Below, one piece after another: positions 1 through 6,550 of a stretch of 11,442 nt of DNA. The stretch is from Blastococcus sp. CT_GayMR20. GTDB taxonomy: Bacteria; Actinomycetota; Actinomycetes; Mycobacteriales; Geodermatophilaceae. The DNA lies in contig NZ_SPQM01000146.1 of the NCBI RefSeq assembly GCF_004570345.1, positions 1 to 11,442 on the forward strand. Reading direction: 5' to 3'. The notes under the pieces are model-generated. The model made no database searches, was not told the origin of the DNA, and worked only from the letters and a program-made list of their open reading frames with translations. Positions within the stretch are counted from its first letter, which is position 1; each line of letters opens with the position of its first letter. The translations under genes and the position numbers were made by a program.

Positions 1-964
1 CCAGATCACCCGCGACGTGGATGGTGCCGGCCCGGCGGACGTCGGGGTTCGTCCACGGCACGGGCTCGGACAGGATCCAGTCGATCTTGAAGACGCCGGC
101 CCCGTGGCGGTAGCGCGACACCCAGCGGCGGTAGCCCTCGTGCACCCGGTCGCCCGCCATCCCGACGAACGCCTCCGGCGTGGTGTCGAGCAGGACGGCG
201 GGGACGCCCTCGAACTGGCGCAGGTCGGTGACGTGGTGCCCGGTGAGCACCTCGCCGCCCTGCTCCTCCAGCGCGGTGACCATCGCGTCGGCGAGCTTCT
301 GCGACCCGCCCTCGATCAGCGGCCACCCGACGTGGTGGCTCAGCATGACCAGCAACATCCCCAGCGCCGACGTCAGCGGCTGGCTCAGGTCGAGCATCCC
401 GTGCGCCGCCGCCCCGCCCAGCAGGGCCCGCGCCTCGTCGGTGTCGAAGTAGCGGTGCGCCAGCCAGCGCACGTTCGGGAGCCCTGCGAGCCCGAACTGG
501 ACGATCTGGGGAACGCTCTTCGTCGGCAGGCTGCGCAGGCGGCTGGTGAGGAAGAAGTCGACGACGTCGGTGCCGTGCGCGACCAGCGGCCCGAACAACC
601 GCCGGTAGGCGTCGGCGTCGGCGCCGAGCCGGGCCGCGGTCTCCTCGAGCGACCGGTACGACACGGCCGCGCCGCCGCCGTCCAGGGGATGGGCGAAGTT
701 GATCTCGGGATGCACGAGCCTGACACCGCGGCTCTCGGGGTCGAACTCGCGGAAGAACGGCGCCGCCGCGGCCATCGGCTGCACGATCGAGCAGACGTCG
801 TGGAAGTAGCCGGGGCGCATCAGCTCCTCGGTGCGCATCCCGCCGCCCGGGCGCTCGGCCGCCTCCACCACCTGGACCCGGAGGCCCGCGGCCGCCAGGC
901 GCAGCGCTGCGGCCAGCCCGTTGGGCCCGGCTCCGACGACGACGGCGTCAGGCTTGCCGTTCAC
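1..964 (-). CDS. FAD-dependent oxidoreductase, phytoene desaturase (CrtI-like) family; 3' end beyond left edge
   Basis: The window holds the N-terminal 321 codons; the stop lies left of position 1. Residues 8-34 are a dinucleotide-binding fold with GAGPNG at 11-16 and the acidic residue E34 closing the second strand. GGGMR follows at 40-44, the usual second FAD contact of amine-oxidase/CrtI-type flavoproteins. The family includes carotenoid desaturases and many actinobacterial oxidoreductases of unknown substrate, so I do not name a substrate. Family members are commonly around 500 residues, so roughly 60 percent is visible. The start is GTG at 964-962. It is the only sensible start in frame close to the FAD motif, but no good ribosome binding site precedes it. 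It lies 54 nt downstream of meaB on the same strand with no obvious terminator between, so it is probably the last visible gene of the thiolase-meaB operon. A direct role in acyl-CoA metabolism is unproven. Confidence 0.85.
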   Translation of the reverse strand, partial: MNGKPDAVVVGAGPNGLAAALRLAAAGLRVQVVEAAERPGGGMRTEELMRPGYFHDVCSIVQPMAAAAPFFREFDPESRGVRLVHPEINFAHPLDGGGAAVSYRSLEETAARLGADADAYRRLFGPLVAHGTDVVDFFLTSRLRSLPTKSVPQIVQFGLAGLPNVRWLAHRYFDTDEARALLGGAAAHGMLDLSQPLTSALGMLLVMLSHHVGWPLIEGGSQKLADAMVTALEEQGGEVLTGHHVTDLRQFEGVPAVLLDTTPEAFVGMAGDRVHEGYRRWVSRYRHGAGVFKIDWILSEPVPWTNPDVRRAGTIHVAGDL

Positions 965-1018
965 TGCCGTGGCCCGTTCACCCGACCATCGTGGCGGGAA
1001 GGAAGCGAGGCTGCCCGT

Positions 1019-2041
1019 TCAGAGCTGGGCGAGCAGCTCGTCCGCGGCGCGGTAGGGGTCGGTCTCCCCCGCCACGACCTGGTCGGCGAGCGAACCGAGC
1101 GCGGCCGACCCGTGCACGTCGCCCATGCGCGCGCGCAGCGACGCCAGCGCGATCGCCTCGATCTCCCGGGCCGCCCGCTCGCTGCGCCGGCGGTGCCCCT
1201 CGCCCGAGGACTCCAGCCACTCCCGGTGCTGCTCGATCCGCTCCAGCACCTCGTCCACGCCGTTGTCGGTGTCCCGCGACGCGACGGTCTTGCAGATGGG
1301 CGGCCGCCAGTGGCCCGGCTCGGAGTGCCGCCCGCCGAGCGACAGCATGTAGCGCAGGTCGCGCACCGTCTGGTCGGCGCCCTCCCGGTCGGCCTTGTTG
1401 ACGACGAAGATGTCGGCGACCTCGAGGATGCCGGCCTTGGCGGCCTGGATCCCGTCGCCCATGCCCGGGGCCACGAGGACCAGGGTCGTGTCGGCCAGCG
1501 AGGCGATCTCCAGCTCCGACTGGCCGACGCCGACGGTCTCGACCAGGACGACGTCGCAGCCGGCGGCGTCGAGCACCCGCAGCGCCTGAGGCGTGGCCCA
1601 GGCCAGCCCGCCGAGATGGCCGCGGGAGGCCATCGACCGGATGTAGACGCCATCGTCCCCCGCGTGGTCCTGCATGCGCACGCGGTCGCCGAGCAGCGCG
1701 CCACCGGAGAACGGGGACGACGGGTCGACCGCCAGCACGCCGACCCGCTTGCCCGCCTGGCGCAGCGCTCGCACCAGCGCCGTCGTGGAGGTCGACTTGC
1801 CGACGCCGGGGGACCCGGTCAGGCCCAGCACCTGGGCGTGGCCGGTGTGCGGCGACAGCGCGGCCGCCACCTCGCGCAGCGCCGGGCTGGCGTCCTCGAC
1901 CAGCGAGATCAGCCGCGCGACCGACCGCGCGTCACCCTCGCGGGCGCGTTCGACGAGCGCCGGCACGTCGGCGGCGCGCCGGCCCCGGCGGCCGCGAGGG
2001 GCCTCCGGGGCCTGCGTCTGGACTGCGGTGCCGTCCGTCAA
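1019..2041 (-). CDS. meaB: Methylmalonyl-CoA mutase-associated GTPase MeaB (ArgK/G3E family)
   Basis: This is a 340-residue G3E-type P-loop GTPase. The P-loop GSPGVGKST is at residues 76-84, a [16 protein letters not shown] segment at 105-120, the switch motif ETVGVGQSE at 168-176, and the guanine-specificity motif NKAD at 215-218. In characterised homologues MeaB binds the adenosylcobalamin-dependent mutase, gates cofactor loading and protects the enzyme from inactivation. Here it could serve methylmalonyl-CoA and/or ethylmalonyl-CoA mutase, neither of which is in the window. Length is normal for the family, including a basic, low-complexity N-terminus (about 1-25) and a C-terminal dimerisation region. 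The start is a TTG at 2041-2039 that overlaps the thiolase stop as TTGA, with no good Shine-Dalgarno of its own. Translation is therefore probably coupled to the thiolase. A start a few codons further in cannot be excluded. Confidence 0.95.
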   Translation of the reverse strand: MTDGTAVQTQAPEAPRGRRGRRAADVPALVERAREGDARSVARLISLVEDASPALREVAAALSPHTGHAQVLGLTGSPGVGKSTSTTALVRALRQAGKRVGVLAVDPSSPFSGGALLGDRVRMQDHAGDDGVYIRSMASRGHLGGLAWATPQALRVLDAAGCDVVLVETVGVGQSELEIASLADTTLVLVAPGMGDGIQAAKAGILEVADIFVVNKADREGADQTVRDLRYMLSLGGRHSEPGHWRPPICKTVASRDTDNGVDEVLERIEQHREWLESSGEGHRRRSERAAREIEAIALASLRARMGDVHGSAALGSLADQVVAGETDPYRAADELLAQL

Positions 2042-3225
2042 CGAGCGGGCACGTGCAGGATCAGGGCGTCACCCTGACCGCCACCGCCGCACAGCGCCGC
2101 GGCCGCGACCCCGCCACCACGGCGGCCGAGCTCCAGGGCGGCGTGCAGCACGATGCGCGCGCCGCTCATCCCGACCGGGTGGCCGAGCGCGATCGCCCCG
2201 CCGTTCACGTTGACCTTCTCGGGGTCGACGCCCAGCTCGCGCGTCGACACGATGCCCACGGCCGCGAACGCCTCGTTCAGCTCGATGAGGTCGAGGTCCT
2301 TGGGGTCGATGCCCTCGCGCTCGCACGCCTTGGCGATCGCCCGCGACGGCTGGCTCTGCAGCGTGGCGTCGGGACCGGCCACGACGCCGTGCGCGCCGAT
2401 CTCGGCGATCGGGGTGAGCCCCAGCTCTGCCGCCTTCTCCGCGCTCATGACGACGACCGCGCAGGCCCCGTCGGAGATCTGGGAGGCGGTGCCGGCGGTG
2501 ATCGTGCCGTCCTTCGCGAAGGCGGGCTTGAGCCTGGAGAGGCTCTCGGCGGTCGTGTCCGCGCGGATGCCCTCGTCGTCCTTGAACTCGATCGGGTCGC
2601 CCTTGCGCTGCGGGATCAGCACCGGGGTGATCTCGTCGTCGAACAGGCCGTTCTTCGCGGCGGCCGCGGCCTTCTGGTGCGAGGCGGCGGCGAACTCGTC
2701 CTGCTCCTCGCGGGTCAGGTCGTAGCGGCTGTTCGCCTGCTCGGTGAGGACGCCCATCGCCACCTGGTCGAAGGTGTCGGAGAGTCCGTCGTGGGCCATC
2801 GAGTCGATGAGCGTGGTGTCGCCGTACTTCGTGCCGGTGCGCGAGTTGGCGAGCAGGTGCGGCGCCTGGGTCATCGACTCCATGCCACCGGCGACGACGA
2901 CGTCGAACTCGCCCGCGCGGATGAGCTGGTCGGCGAGCGCGATCGCGTCGATGCCGGACAGGCACACCTTGTTGAGGGTGAAGGAGGGCACCGACATCGG
3001 GATGCCGCCGGCGACGGCCGCCGGACGGGCAGGGTTCTGGCCGGCGCCGGCCTGGATGACCTGTCCCATGATCACGTAGTCGACCTGGTCGCCGGAGATC
3101 CCGGCGCGCTCGAGCGCCGCCTTGATCGCGACGCCGCCGAGGTCGGCCGCGGAGAAGTCCTTCAGCGAGCCGAGCAGCCGGCCCATCGGGGTACGGGCGC
3201 CGCTGACGATGACCGAGCGGGACAT
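2038..3225 (-). CDS. Acetyl-CoA C-acetyltransferase (acetoacetyl-CoA thiolase)
   Basis: This is a 395-residue thiolase, the normal length for the biosynthetic class. It should condense two acetyl-CoA into acetoacetyl-CoA, or do the reverse, in the cytoplasm. The acyl-accepting cysteine is C88 in NKVCLSG. The conserved [10 protein letters not shown] is at about 113-122. [17 protein letters not shown] places the catalytic histidine at 349, and [10 protein letters not shown] places the second cysteine at 379, so the full catalytic set is present. The ATG at 3225-3223 has a good Shine-Dalgarno, GGAGG, at 3234-3230 with a 4-nt spacer. The stop overlaps the TTG start of meaB by 4 nt. The gene is divergent from the epimerase across a 194-nt spacer. 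With ccr and 3-hydroxybutyryl-CoA dehydrogenase nearby, its most likely job is the first step of the ethylmalonyl-CoA route. A role in 3-oxoacyl-CoA breakdown is the alternative. Confidence 0.93.
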   Translation of the reverse strand: MSRSVIVSGARTPMGRLLGSLKDFSAADLGGVAIKAALERAGISGDQVDYVIMGQVIQAGAGQNPARPAAVAGGIPMSVPSFTLNKVCLSGIDAIALADQLIRAGEFDVVVAGGMESMTQAPHLLANSRTGTKYGDTTLIDSMAHDGLSDTFDQVAMGVLTEQANSRYDLTREEQDEFAAASHQKAAAAAKNGLFDDEITPVLIPQRKGDPIEFKDDEGIRADTTAESLSRLKPAFAKDGTITAGTASQISDGACAVVVMSAEKAAELGLTPIAEIGAHGVVAGPDATLQSQPSRAIAKACEREGIDPKDLDLIELNEAFAAVGIVSTRELGVDPEKVNVNGGAIALGHPVGMSGARIVLHAALELGRRGGGVAAAALCGGGGQGDALILHVPAR

Positions 3226-3419
3226 GGGGCCTCCAGTGCCGGGCCGCCGACGCCGGCGACCGTGTCAACAGGGCAGTCCGCACGTTCGGCGGAGCTGGCT
3301 GCGTATGAGGATAGGACGACCGGTCCAACGAGCCAGCGGGCAGCGCGGACCGGTCACCCGGCCGTGAACCCTGCCACACCGATGTGTCGTCTCAGACGTC
3401 TTGGCGGCAGGATGCCCGC
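3226..3419. promoter_or_regulatory. Divergent thiolase/epimerase intergenic region with paired GACCGGTC palindromes
   Basis: These 194 nt between divergent genes must hold promoters for the thiolase operon (minus) and probably for mce (plus). The 8-bp palindrome GACCGGTC occurs twice, at 3318-3325 and 3348-3355, exactly 30 bp apart start to start. That is about three helical turns, so both copies face the same side of the DNA. The core resembles half of the TACCGGYCGGTA element found upstream of ccr and hbd, so the sites may be weaker relatives of it; this is an inference. No convincing -35/-10 pair was found on either strand. An AGGA ribosome binding site for mce lies at 3409-3412. Confidence 0.45.
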
Positions 3420-3872
3420 GTGACCACTGACGCAGGCACCGGACTCCCGGCCGAGCTGTTCACCACCATCGACCACGTGGGCATCGCCGTCCCCGACCTC
3501 GACGAGGCCATCGCCTTCTACGCGCAGGCCTTCGGCGTGCAGTCGGTGCACGAGGAGACCAACGAGGAGCAGGGCGTCCGCGAGGCGATGCTGGCCGTCG
3601 GCACCGGCGACACCCGCATCCAGCTGCTCGCCCCGCTGACCCCCGAGTCGACGATCGCCAAGTTCATCGGCCGGTCCGGCCCCGGCCTGCAGCAGCTCGC
3701 CTTCCGGGTAGAGGACGTCGAGGCCGTCAGCGCGACGCTGCGCGAGCGTGGCCTGCGACTGCTCTACGACGTCCCCAAGCGCGGGACGGCGGACAGCCGC
3801 GTGAACTTCGTCCACCCGAAGGACGCCGGCGGCGTGCTCGTGGAGCTCGTCCAGCCCGCGGGTGGCCACTGA
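3420..3872 (+). CDS. mce: Methylmalonyl-CoA/ethylmalonyl-CoA epimerase (vicinal oxygen chelate fold)
   Basis: This 150-residue protein of the glyoxalase/VOC superfamily should interconvert the 2R and 2S forms of methylmalonyl-CoA. In the presence of Ccr it probably also acts on ethylmalonyl-CoA. The start motif IDHVGIAVPDL carries metal-ligand candidate H19. RIQLL gives Q68, and the C-terminal GGVLVELVQP gives E142. The usual third position, a histidine in GLHHIAF-type motifs of other lineages, reads GLQQLAFRV here (Q91-Q92). I believe this is common in actinobacterial homologues, but cannot check. The tail HPKDAGGVLVEL is characteristic. The start is GTG at 3420, chosen because AGGA at 3409-3412 lies 7 nt upstream; an in-frame GTG at 3384 would add 12 atypical residues. 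It stands 65 nt before ccr on the same strand. Confidence 0.93.
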   Translation: MTTDAGTGLPAELFTTIDHVGIAVPDLDEAIAFYAQAFGVQSVHEETNEEQGVREAMLAVGTGDTRIQLLAPLTPESTIAKFIGRSGPGLQQLAFRVEDVEAVSATLRERGLRLLYDVPKRGTADSRVNFVHPKDAGGVLVELVQPAGGH

Positions 3873-3892
3873 TCCCTACCGGCCGGTAACAT
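3863..3892 (+). promoter_or_regulatory. Candidate sigma70-type promoter for ccr
   Basis: TAACAT at 3887-3892 fits the actinobacterial -10 pattern TANNNT. TGGCCA at 3863-3868 is a 4-of-6 match to a -35 hexamer, with an 18-nt spacer. Transcription would begin near 3899, about 40 nt before the GTG start of ccr. The -10 overlaps the right arm of the palindrome at 3877-3888, so a protein bound there would block polymerase. This is predicted by eye only. Confidence 0.4.
3876..3891. promoter_or_regulatory. Putative operator CTACCGGCCGGTAACA upstream of ccr
   Basis: The core TACCGGCCGGTA at 3877-3888 is a perfect 12-bp palindrome in the mce-ccr spacer. It overlaps the likely -10 of ccr. The same 16-bp element, with one base different, recurs at 10062-10077 upstream of the 3-hydroxybutyryl-CoA dehydrogenase. 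The inverted-repeat form TACCG-NN-CGGTA is of the kind bound by dimeric TetR-family regulators, which is a family-level inference. No such regulator is encoded in the window. Confidence 0.6.
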
Positions 3893-3937
3893 CCGGCAAC
3901 CGCACCGCTCCGAGCCGACGAAGACCCGGGAGAACGC

Positions 3938-5269
3938 GTGAACGAGATCAGGGACGCCATCCTCAGCGACTCGCTGGACGCCGTGGGAGGGCTTGACGTA
4001 CCTGAGTCCTATCGGGCGGTCGTCGTCCGCAAGGACGAGCAGGACATGTTCGAGGGCATGCCCACCAAGGAGAAGGACCCGCGCAAGTCCCTCCACGTCG
4101 AGGAGGTCGCCACCCCGGAGCTGGGCCCCGGTGAGGCGATCGTCGCGGTCATGGCGTCGTCGGTGAACTACAACACCGTCTGGACGTCGATCTTCGAGCC
4201 GGTCTCCACGTTCGGGTTCCTGGAGCGCTACGGCCGCGTGTCGGAGCTCACCAAGCGGCACGACCTGCCCTACCACGTGGTGGGCTCCGACCTCGCCGGC
4301 GTCGTCCTCAAGGTCGGCCCGGGCGTGAACAAGTGGAAGCCCGGCGACGAGGTGGTCGCGCACTGCCTGTCGGTGGAGCTCGAGGACCCGGCCGGCCACG
4401 ACGACACGATGATGGACCCCCAGCAGCGGATCTGGGGCTTCGAGACCAACTTCGGCGGACTGGCCGAACTGGCCCTGGTGAAGAGCAACCAGCTCATGCC
4501 CAAGCCGGGGCACCTCAGCTGGGAGGAGGCCGCCGCGCCCGGCCTGGTGAACTCCACCGCCTACCGCCAGCTCGTCAGCCGCAACGGCGCCAACATGAAG
4601 CAGGGCGACACGGTCCTGATCTGGGGCGCTTCCGGCGGCCTGGGCTCCTACGCCACCCAGATGGCGCTCAACGGCGGCGCGATCCCCGTCTGCGTGGTCA
4701 GCAGCCCGGAGAAGGCCGAGATCGTCCGGAAGATGGGCGCCGAGCTGATCATCGACCGCTCCGCGGAGGACTTCCGGTTCTGGAAGGACGAGACCACCCA
4801 GGACCCCAAGGAGTGGCAGCGCCTGGGCAAGAAGATCCGCGAGCTGACCGGCGGTGAGGACGTCGACATCGTCTTCGAGCACCCCGGCCGGGAGACCTTC
4901 GGCGCCAGCGTCTACGTCGCCAAGAAGGGCGGCACGATCGTCACCTGCGCCTCGACCACCGGGTACATGCACGAGTACGACAACCGCTACCTGTGGATGA
5001 ACCTGAAGCGGATCGTCAGCTCCCACTTCGCCAACTACAAGGAGGCGTGGGAGGCCAACCGGCTCATCGACAAGGGCCTGATCCACCCGACCCTGTCGAA
5101 GGTGTACCCGATGGCCGAGGTCGGCCAGGCCGCCCTCGACGTCCACCGCAACGCCCACCAGGGCAAGGTCGGCGTCCTGACCCTGGCCCCCGAGGAGGGG
5201 CTGGGCGTCCGCAACGCCGAGAAGCGCGCACAGCACCTCGAGGCCATCAACCGCTTCCGAGGCGTGTAG
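3938..5269 (+). CDS. ccrA: Crotonyl-CoA carboxylase/reductase
   Basis: This is a 443-residue zinc-independent medium-chain dehydrogenase/reductase that converts crotonyl-CoA, CO2 and NADPH to (2S)-ethylmalonyl-CoA, the signature reaction of the ethylmalonyl-CoA pathway. The CO2-pocket residues described for Kitasatospora setae Ccr (N81, F170, E171, H365) align with N79, F168, E169 and H363 here at a constant offset of two. That argues for carboxylation rather than simple reduction. The nucleotide-binding loop GASGGLGS is at 230-237. Length is normal. The GTG start at 3938 has GGGAG at 3928-3932 with a 5-nt spacer. It lies 65 nt after mce, behind a palindromic operator and likely promoter, and ends 5 nt before a strong hairpin. 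Besides C2 assimilation, Ccr can supply ethylmalonyl-CoA as a polyketide extender. No polyketide genes are seen. Confidence 0.96.
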   Translation: MNEIRDAILSDSLDAVGGLDVPESYRAVVVRKDEQDMFEGMPTKEKDPRKSLHVEEVATPELGPGEAIVAVMASSVNYNTVWTSIFEPVSTFGFLERYGRVSELTKRHDLPYHVVGSDLAGVVLKVGPGVNKWKPGDEVVAHCLSVELEDPAGHDDTMMDPQQRIWGFETNFGGLAELALVKSNQLMPKPGHLSWEEAAAPGLVNSTAYRQLVSRNGANMKQGDTVLIWGASGGLGSYATQMALNGGAIPVCVVSSPEKAEIVRKMGAELIIDRSAEDFRFWKDETTQDPKEWQRLGKKIRELTGGEDVDIVFEHPGRETFGASVYVAKKGGTIVTCASTTGYMHEYDNRYLWMNLKRIVSSHFANYKEAWEANRLIDKGLIHPTLSKVYPMAEVGQAALDVHRNAHQGKVGVLTLAPEEGLGVRNAEKRAQHLEAINRFRGV

Positions 5270-5274
5270 GCCGG

Positions 5275-5313
5275 ACCGTCGCCTCACCCGACTGGACCGG
5301 GTGGGGCGACGGT
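5275..5313 (+). terminator. Hairpin terminator after ccr
   Basis: The arms ACCGTCGCCTCACCC (5275-5289) and GGGTGGGGCGACGGT (5299-5313) form a 15-bp stem with one G-U wobble and a 9-nt loop. It begins 5 nt after the ccr stop. No U-tract follows, as is usual for strong actinobacterial hairpin terminators. It separates the metabolic genes from the coiled-coil gene, which then needs its own promoter within 5314-5389. None was clearly recognised there. Confidence 0.8.
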
Positions 5314-5389
5314 GCTCAGCCGTCCCACTGGCACCGACTATCCGGCCGACACGCTGACGAGGCTTTCGGCGTCTGCGAGGATGGGAGAC

Positions 5390-6550
5390 ATGACCGACCC
5401 CCGCCACGAATCGCTGCCGATGCACGAGGCCCAGCACTCGTTCGACGTCGTCCTGCGGGGGTACGACCGCAGTCAGGTCGCGGACACGATCGAACGGCTC
5501 GAGGCCGACTTCCGCATCGCGCTCGCCGACCGCGACGCAGCCGTCGCCCGCTCGGCCGACATGGCCAGCCAGCTGTCGGCTCTCCACGGCGAGATCGAGC
5601 AGCTCCGCCGCAAGGCCGCGAGCGCGTCGGCGCCCACTTTCGAGAACATCAGCGAGCGCATCCAGCACATGCTGCAGCTCGCCGAGGAGGAGGCCGGGGA
5701 GATCCGCCGCGCCGCCGAGCTCGACGCGCAGGCGGTGCGCGAGCAGACCACGGCCGAGGAGCGCGCGCTCCTGGAGCGGCACGCCGCCGGGCAGGCCGAG
5801 GTCGAGCGGATGCTCACCGAGGCACACCAGCAGGCCGAGCAGATCGCCCAGAAGGCGCAGATCCGCGCCGACGAGCTCGTCGGCAAGGCCCAGGAGCGGG
5901 TGGCCCGGCTCGACGCCGAGTCGCAGGCCCGCCGGGCCAAGGTCGAGGAGGACTTCGACATCGCCCAGCGCGCCCGCCGCGCCGAGGCGGCCGCGGCCGA
6001 GGAGGAGCGCGAGCGCGTCTCCACGCAGGCCGCCCGGCAGCGGATCGCCGCCGCCGAGCAGCACGCCGCGCAGCTCGTCGCCGAGGCCGAGGCGAAGGCG
6101 GAGGCCATCCGCGACGTCCGGGACGAGTTGACCAGCCGGCTGATCCAGGCCCGGCAGCTGCTCACGACGCTCCCCGACCTCGGCGACCGGCCGCAGCAGC
6201 CCGCAGCGCAGACCCAGACGCCCGCCCCGGCGCAGACGCCGAACCAGGCGCCCGCCCAGCCGGCTGCCGAGCGTCGTCCGCAGCCCAGCCCGCAGCATGC
6301 GGCTCCGGCAGGCGGGCAGGGCGCGACACCGCCCGCCTCGCAGACCACGTCCCCGGCGATGCAGCAGGCCACGCAGGCAGCCCGGGGCGAGAGCGAGGCC
6401 GCAGCCGCGCGGCAGCCCACCCGGTCCGGCGAGCCGGCCACCCGTCAGCTCCCGATGCCCCCGCGGCCGGGCGCGACCACCGGCTCGACCCCCGCGCAGA
6501 ACCCGGCGACCCAGGCCATCGACGCGCCGGTCGGCCAGGGCCGCTCCTGA
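5390..6550 (+). CDS. FilP/DivIVA-like coiled-coil cytoskeletal protein
   Basis: This 386-residue protein has three parts. Residues 15-45 carry a DivIVA-type head (FDVVLRGYDRSQVADTIERL). Residues about 45-260 form a long Ala/Glu/Arg/Gln-rich coiled coil with no prolines except near 82, including the stretch HMLQLAEEEAGEIRRAAE. Residues 265-386 form a Pro/Gln/Ala/Thr-rich disordered tail. Head and rod resemble, from memory, the Streptomyces polarity scaffold FilP (long annotated as a cellulose-binding protein), which lies with Scy beside the epimerase and thiolase genes there. The likely role is an intermediate-filament-like or membrane-curvature scaffold for polar growth or division. ATG 5390 is preferred over ATG 5381 because GAGGA at 5377-5381 lies 8 nt upstream of it. 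A GTG at 5312 would sit on the terminator. The stop overlaps the next gene's likely start. Confidence 0.8.
   Translation: MTDPRHESLPMHEAQHSFDVVLRGYDRSQVADTIERLEADFRIALADRDAAVARSADMASQLSALHGEIEQLRRKAASASAPTFENISERIQHMLQLAEEEAGEIRRAAELDAQAVREQTTAEERALLERHAAGQAEVERMLTEAHQQAEQIAQKAQIRADELVGKAQERVARLDAESQARRAKVEEDFDIAQRARRAEAAAAEEERERVSTQAARQRIAAAEQHAAQLVAEAEAKAEAIRDVRDELTSRLIQARQLLTTLPDLGDRPQQPAAQTQTPAPAQTPNQAPAQPAAERRPQPSPQHAAPAGGQGATPPASQTTSPAMQQATQAARGESEAAAARQPTRSGEPATRQLPMPPRPGATTGSTPAQNPATQAIDAPVGQGRS

Noticed and set aside
17..2077. Long open plus-strand frame opposite the oxidoreductase and meaB genes
   Set aside because: It is antisense to two genes with clear catalytic motifs. Its translation is Arg/Ala/Gly/Pro-rich without recognisable motifs, a usual by-product of GC-rich third positions.
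3263..3268. TTGACA on the minus strand upstream of the thiolase as a -35 box
   Set aside because: No -10-like hexamer lies 16-19 nt downstream; that stretch is entirely G and C.
5312..5389. Upstream GTG start for the coiled-coil protein
   Set aside because: It lies on the ccr terminator and adds residues unlike the DivIVA head. ATG 5390 has GAGGA at a suitable distance.
4993..6546. 5' extension of the sortase frame back into ccr
   Set aside because: The frame is open by chance through ccr and the coiled-coil gene. It crosses the terminator, and the real protein begins at the signal peptide near 6547.
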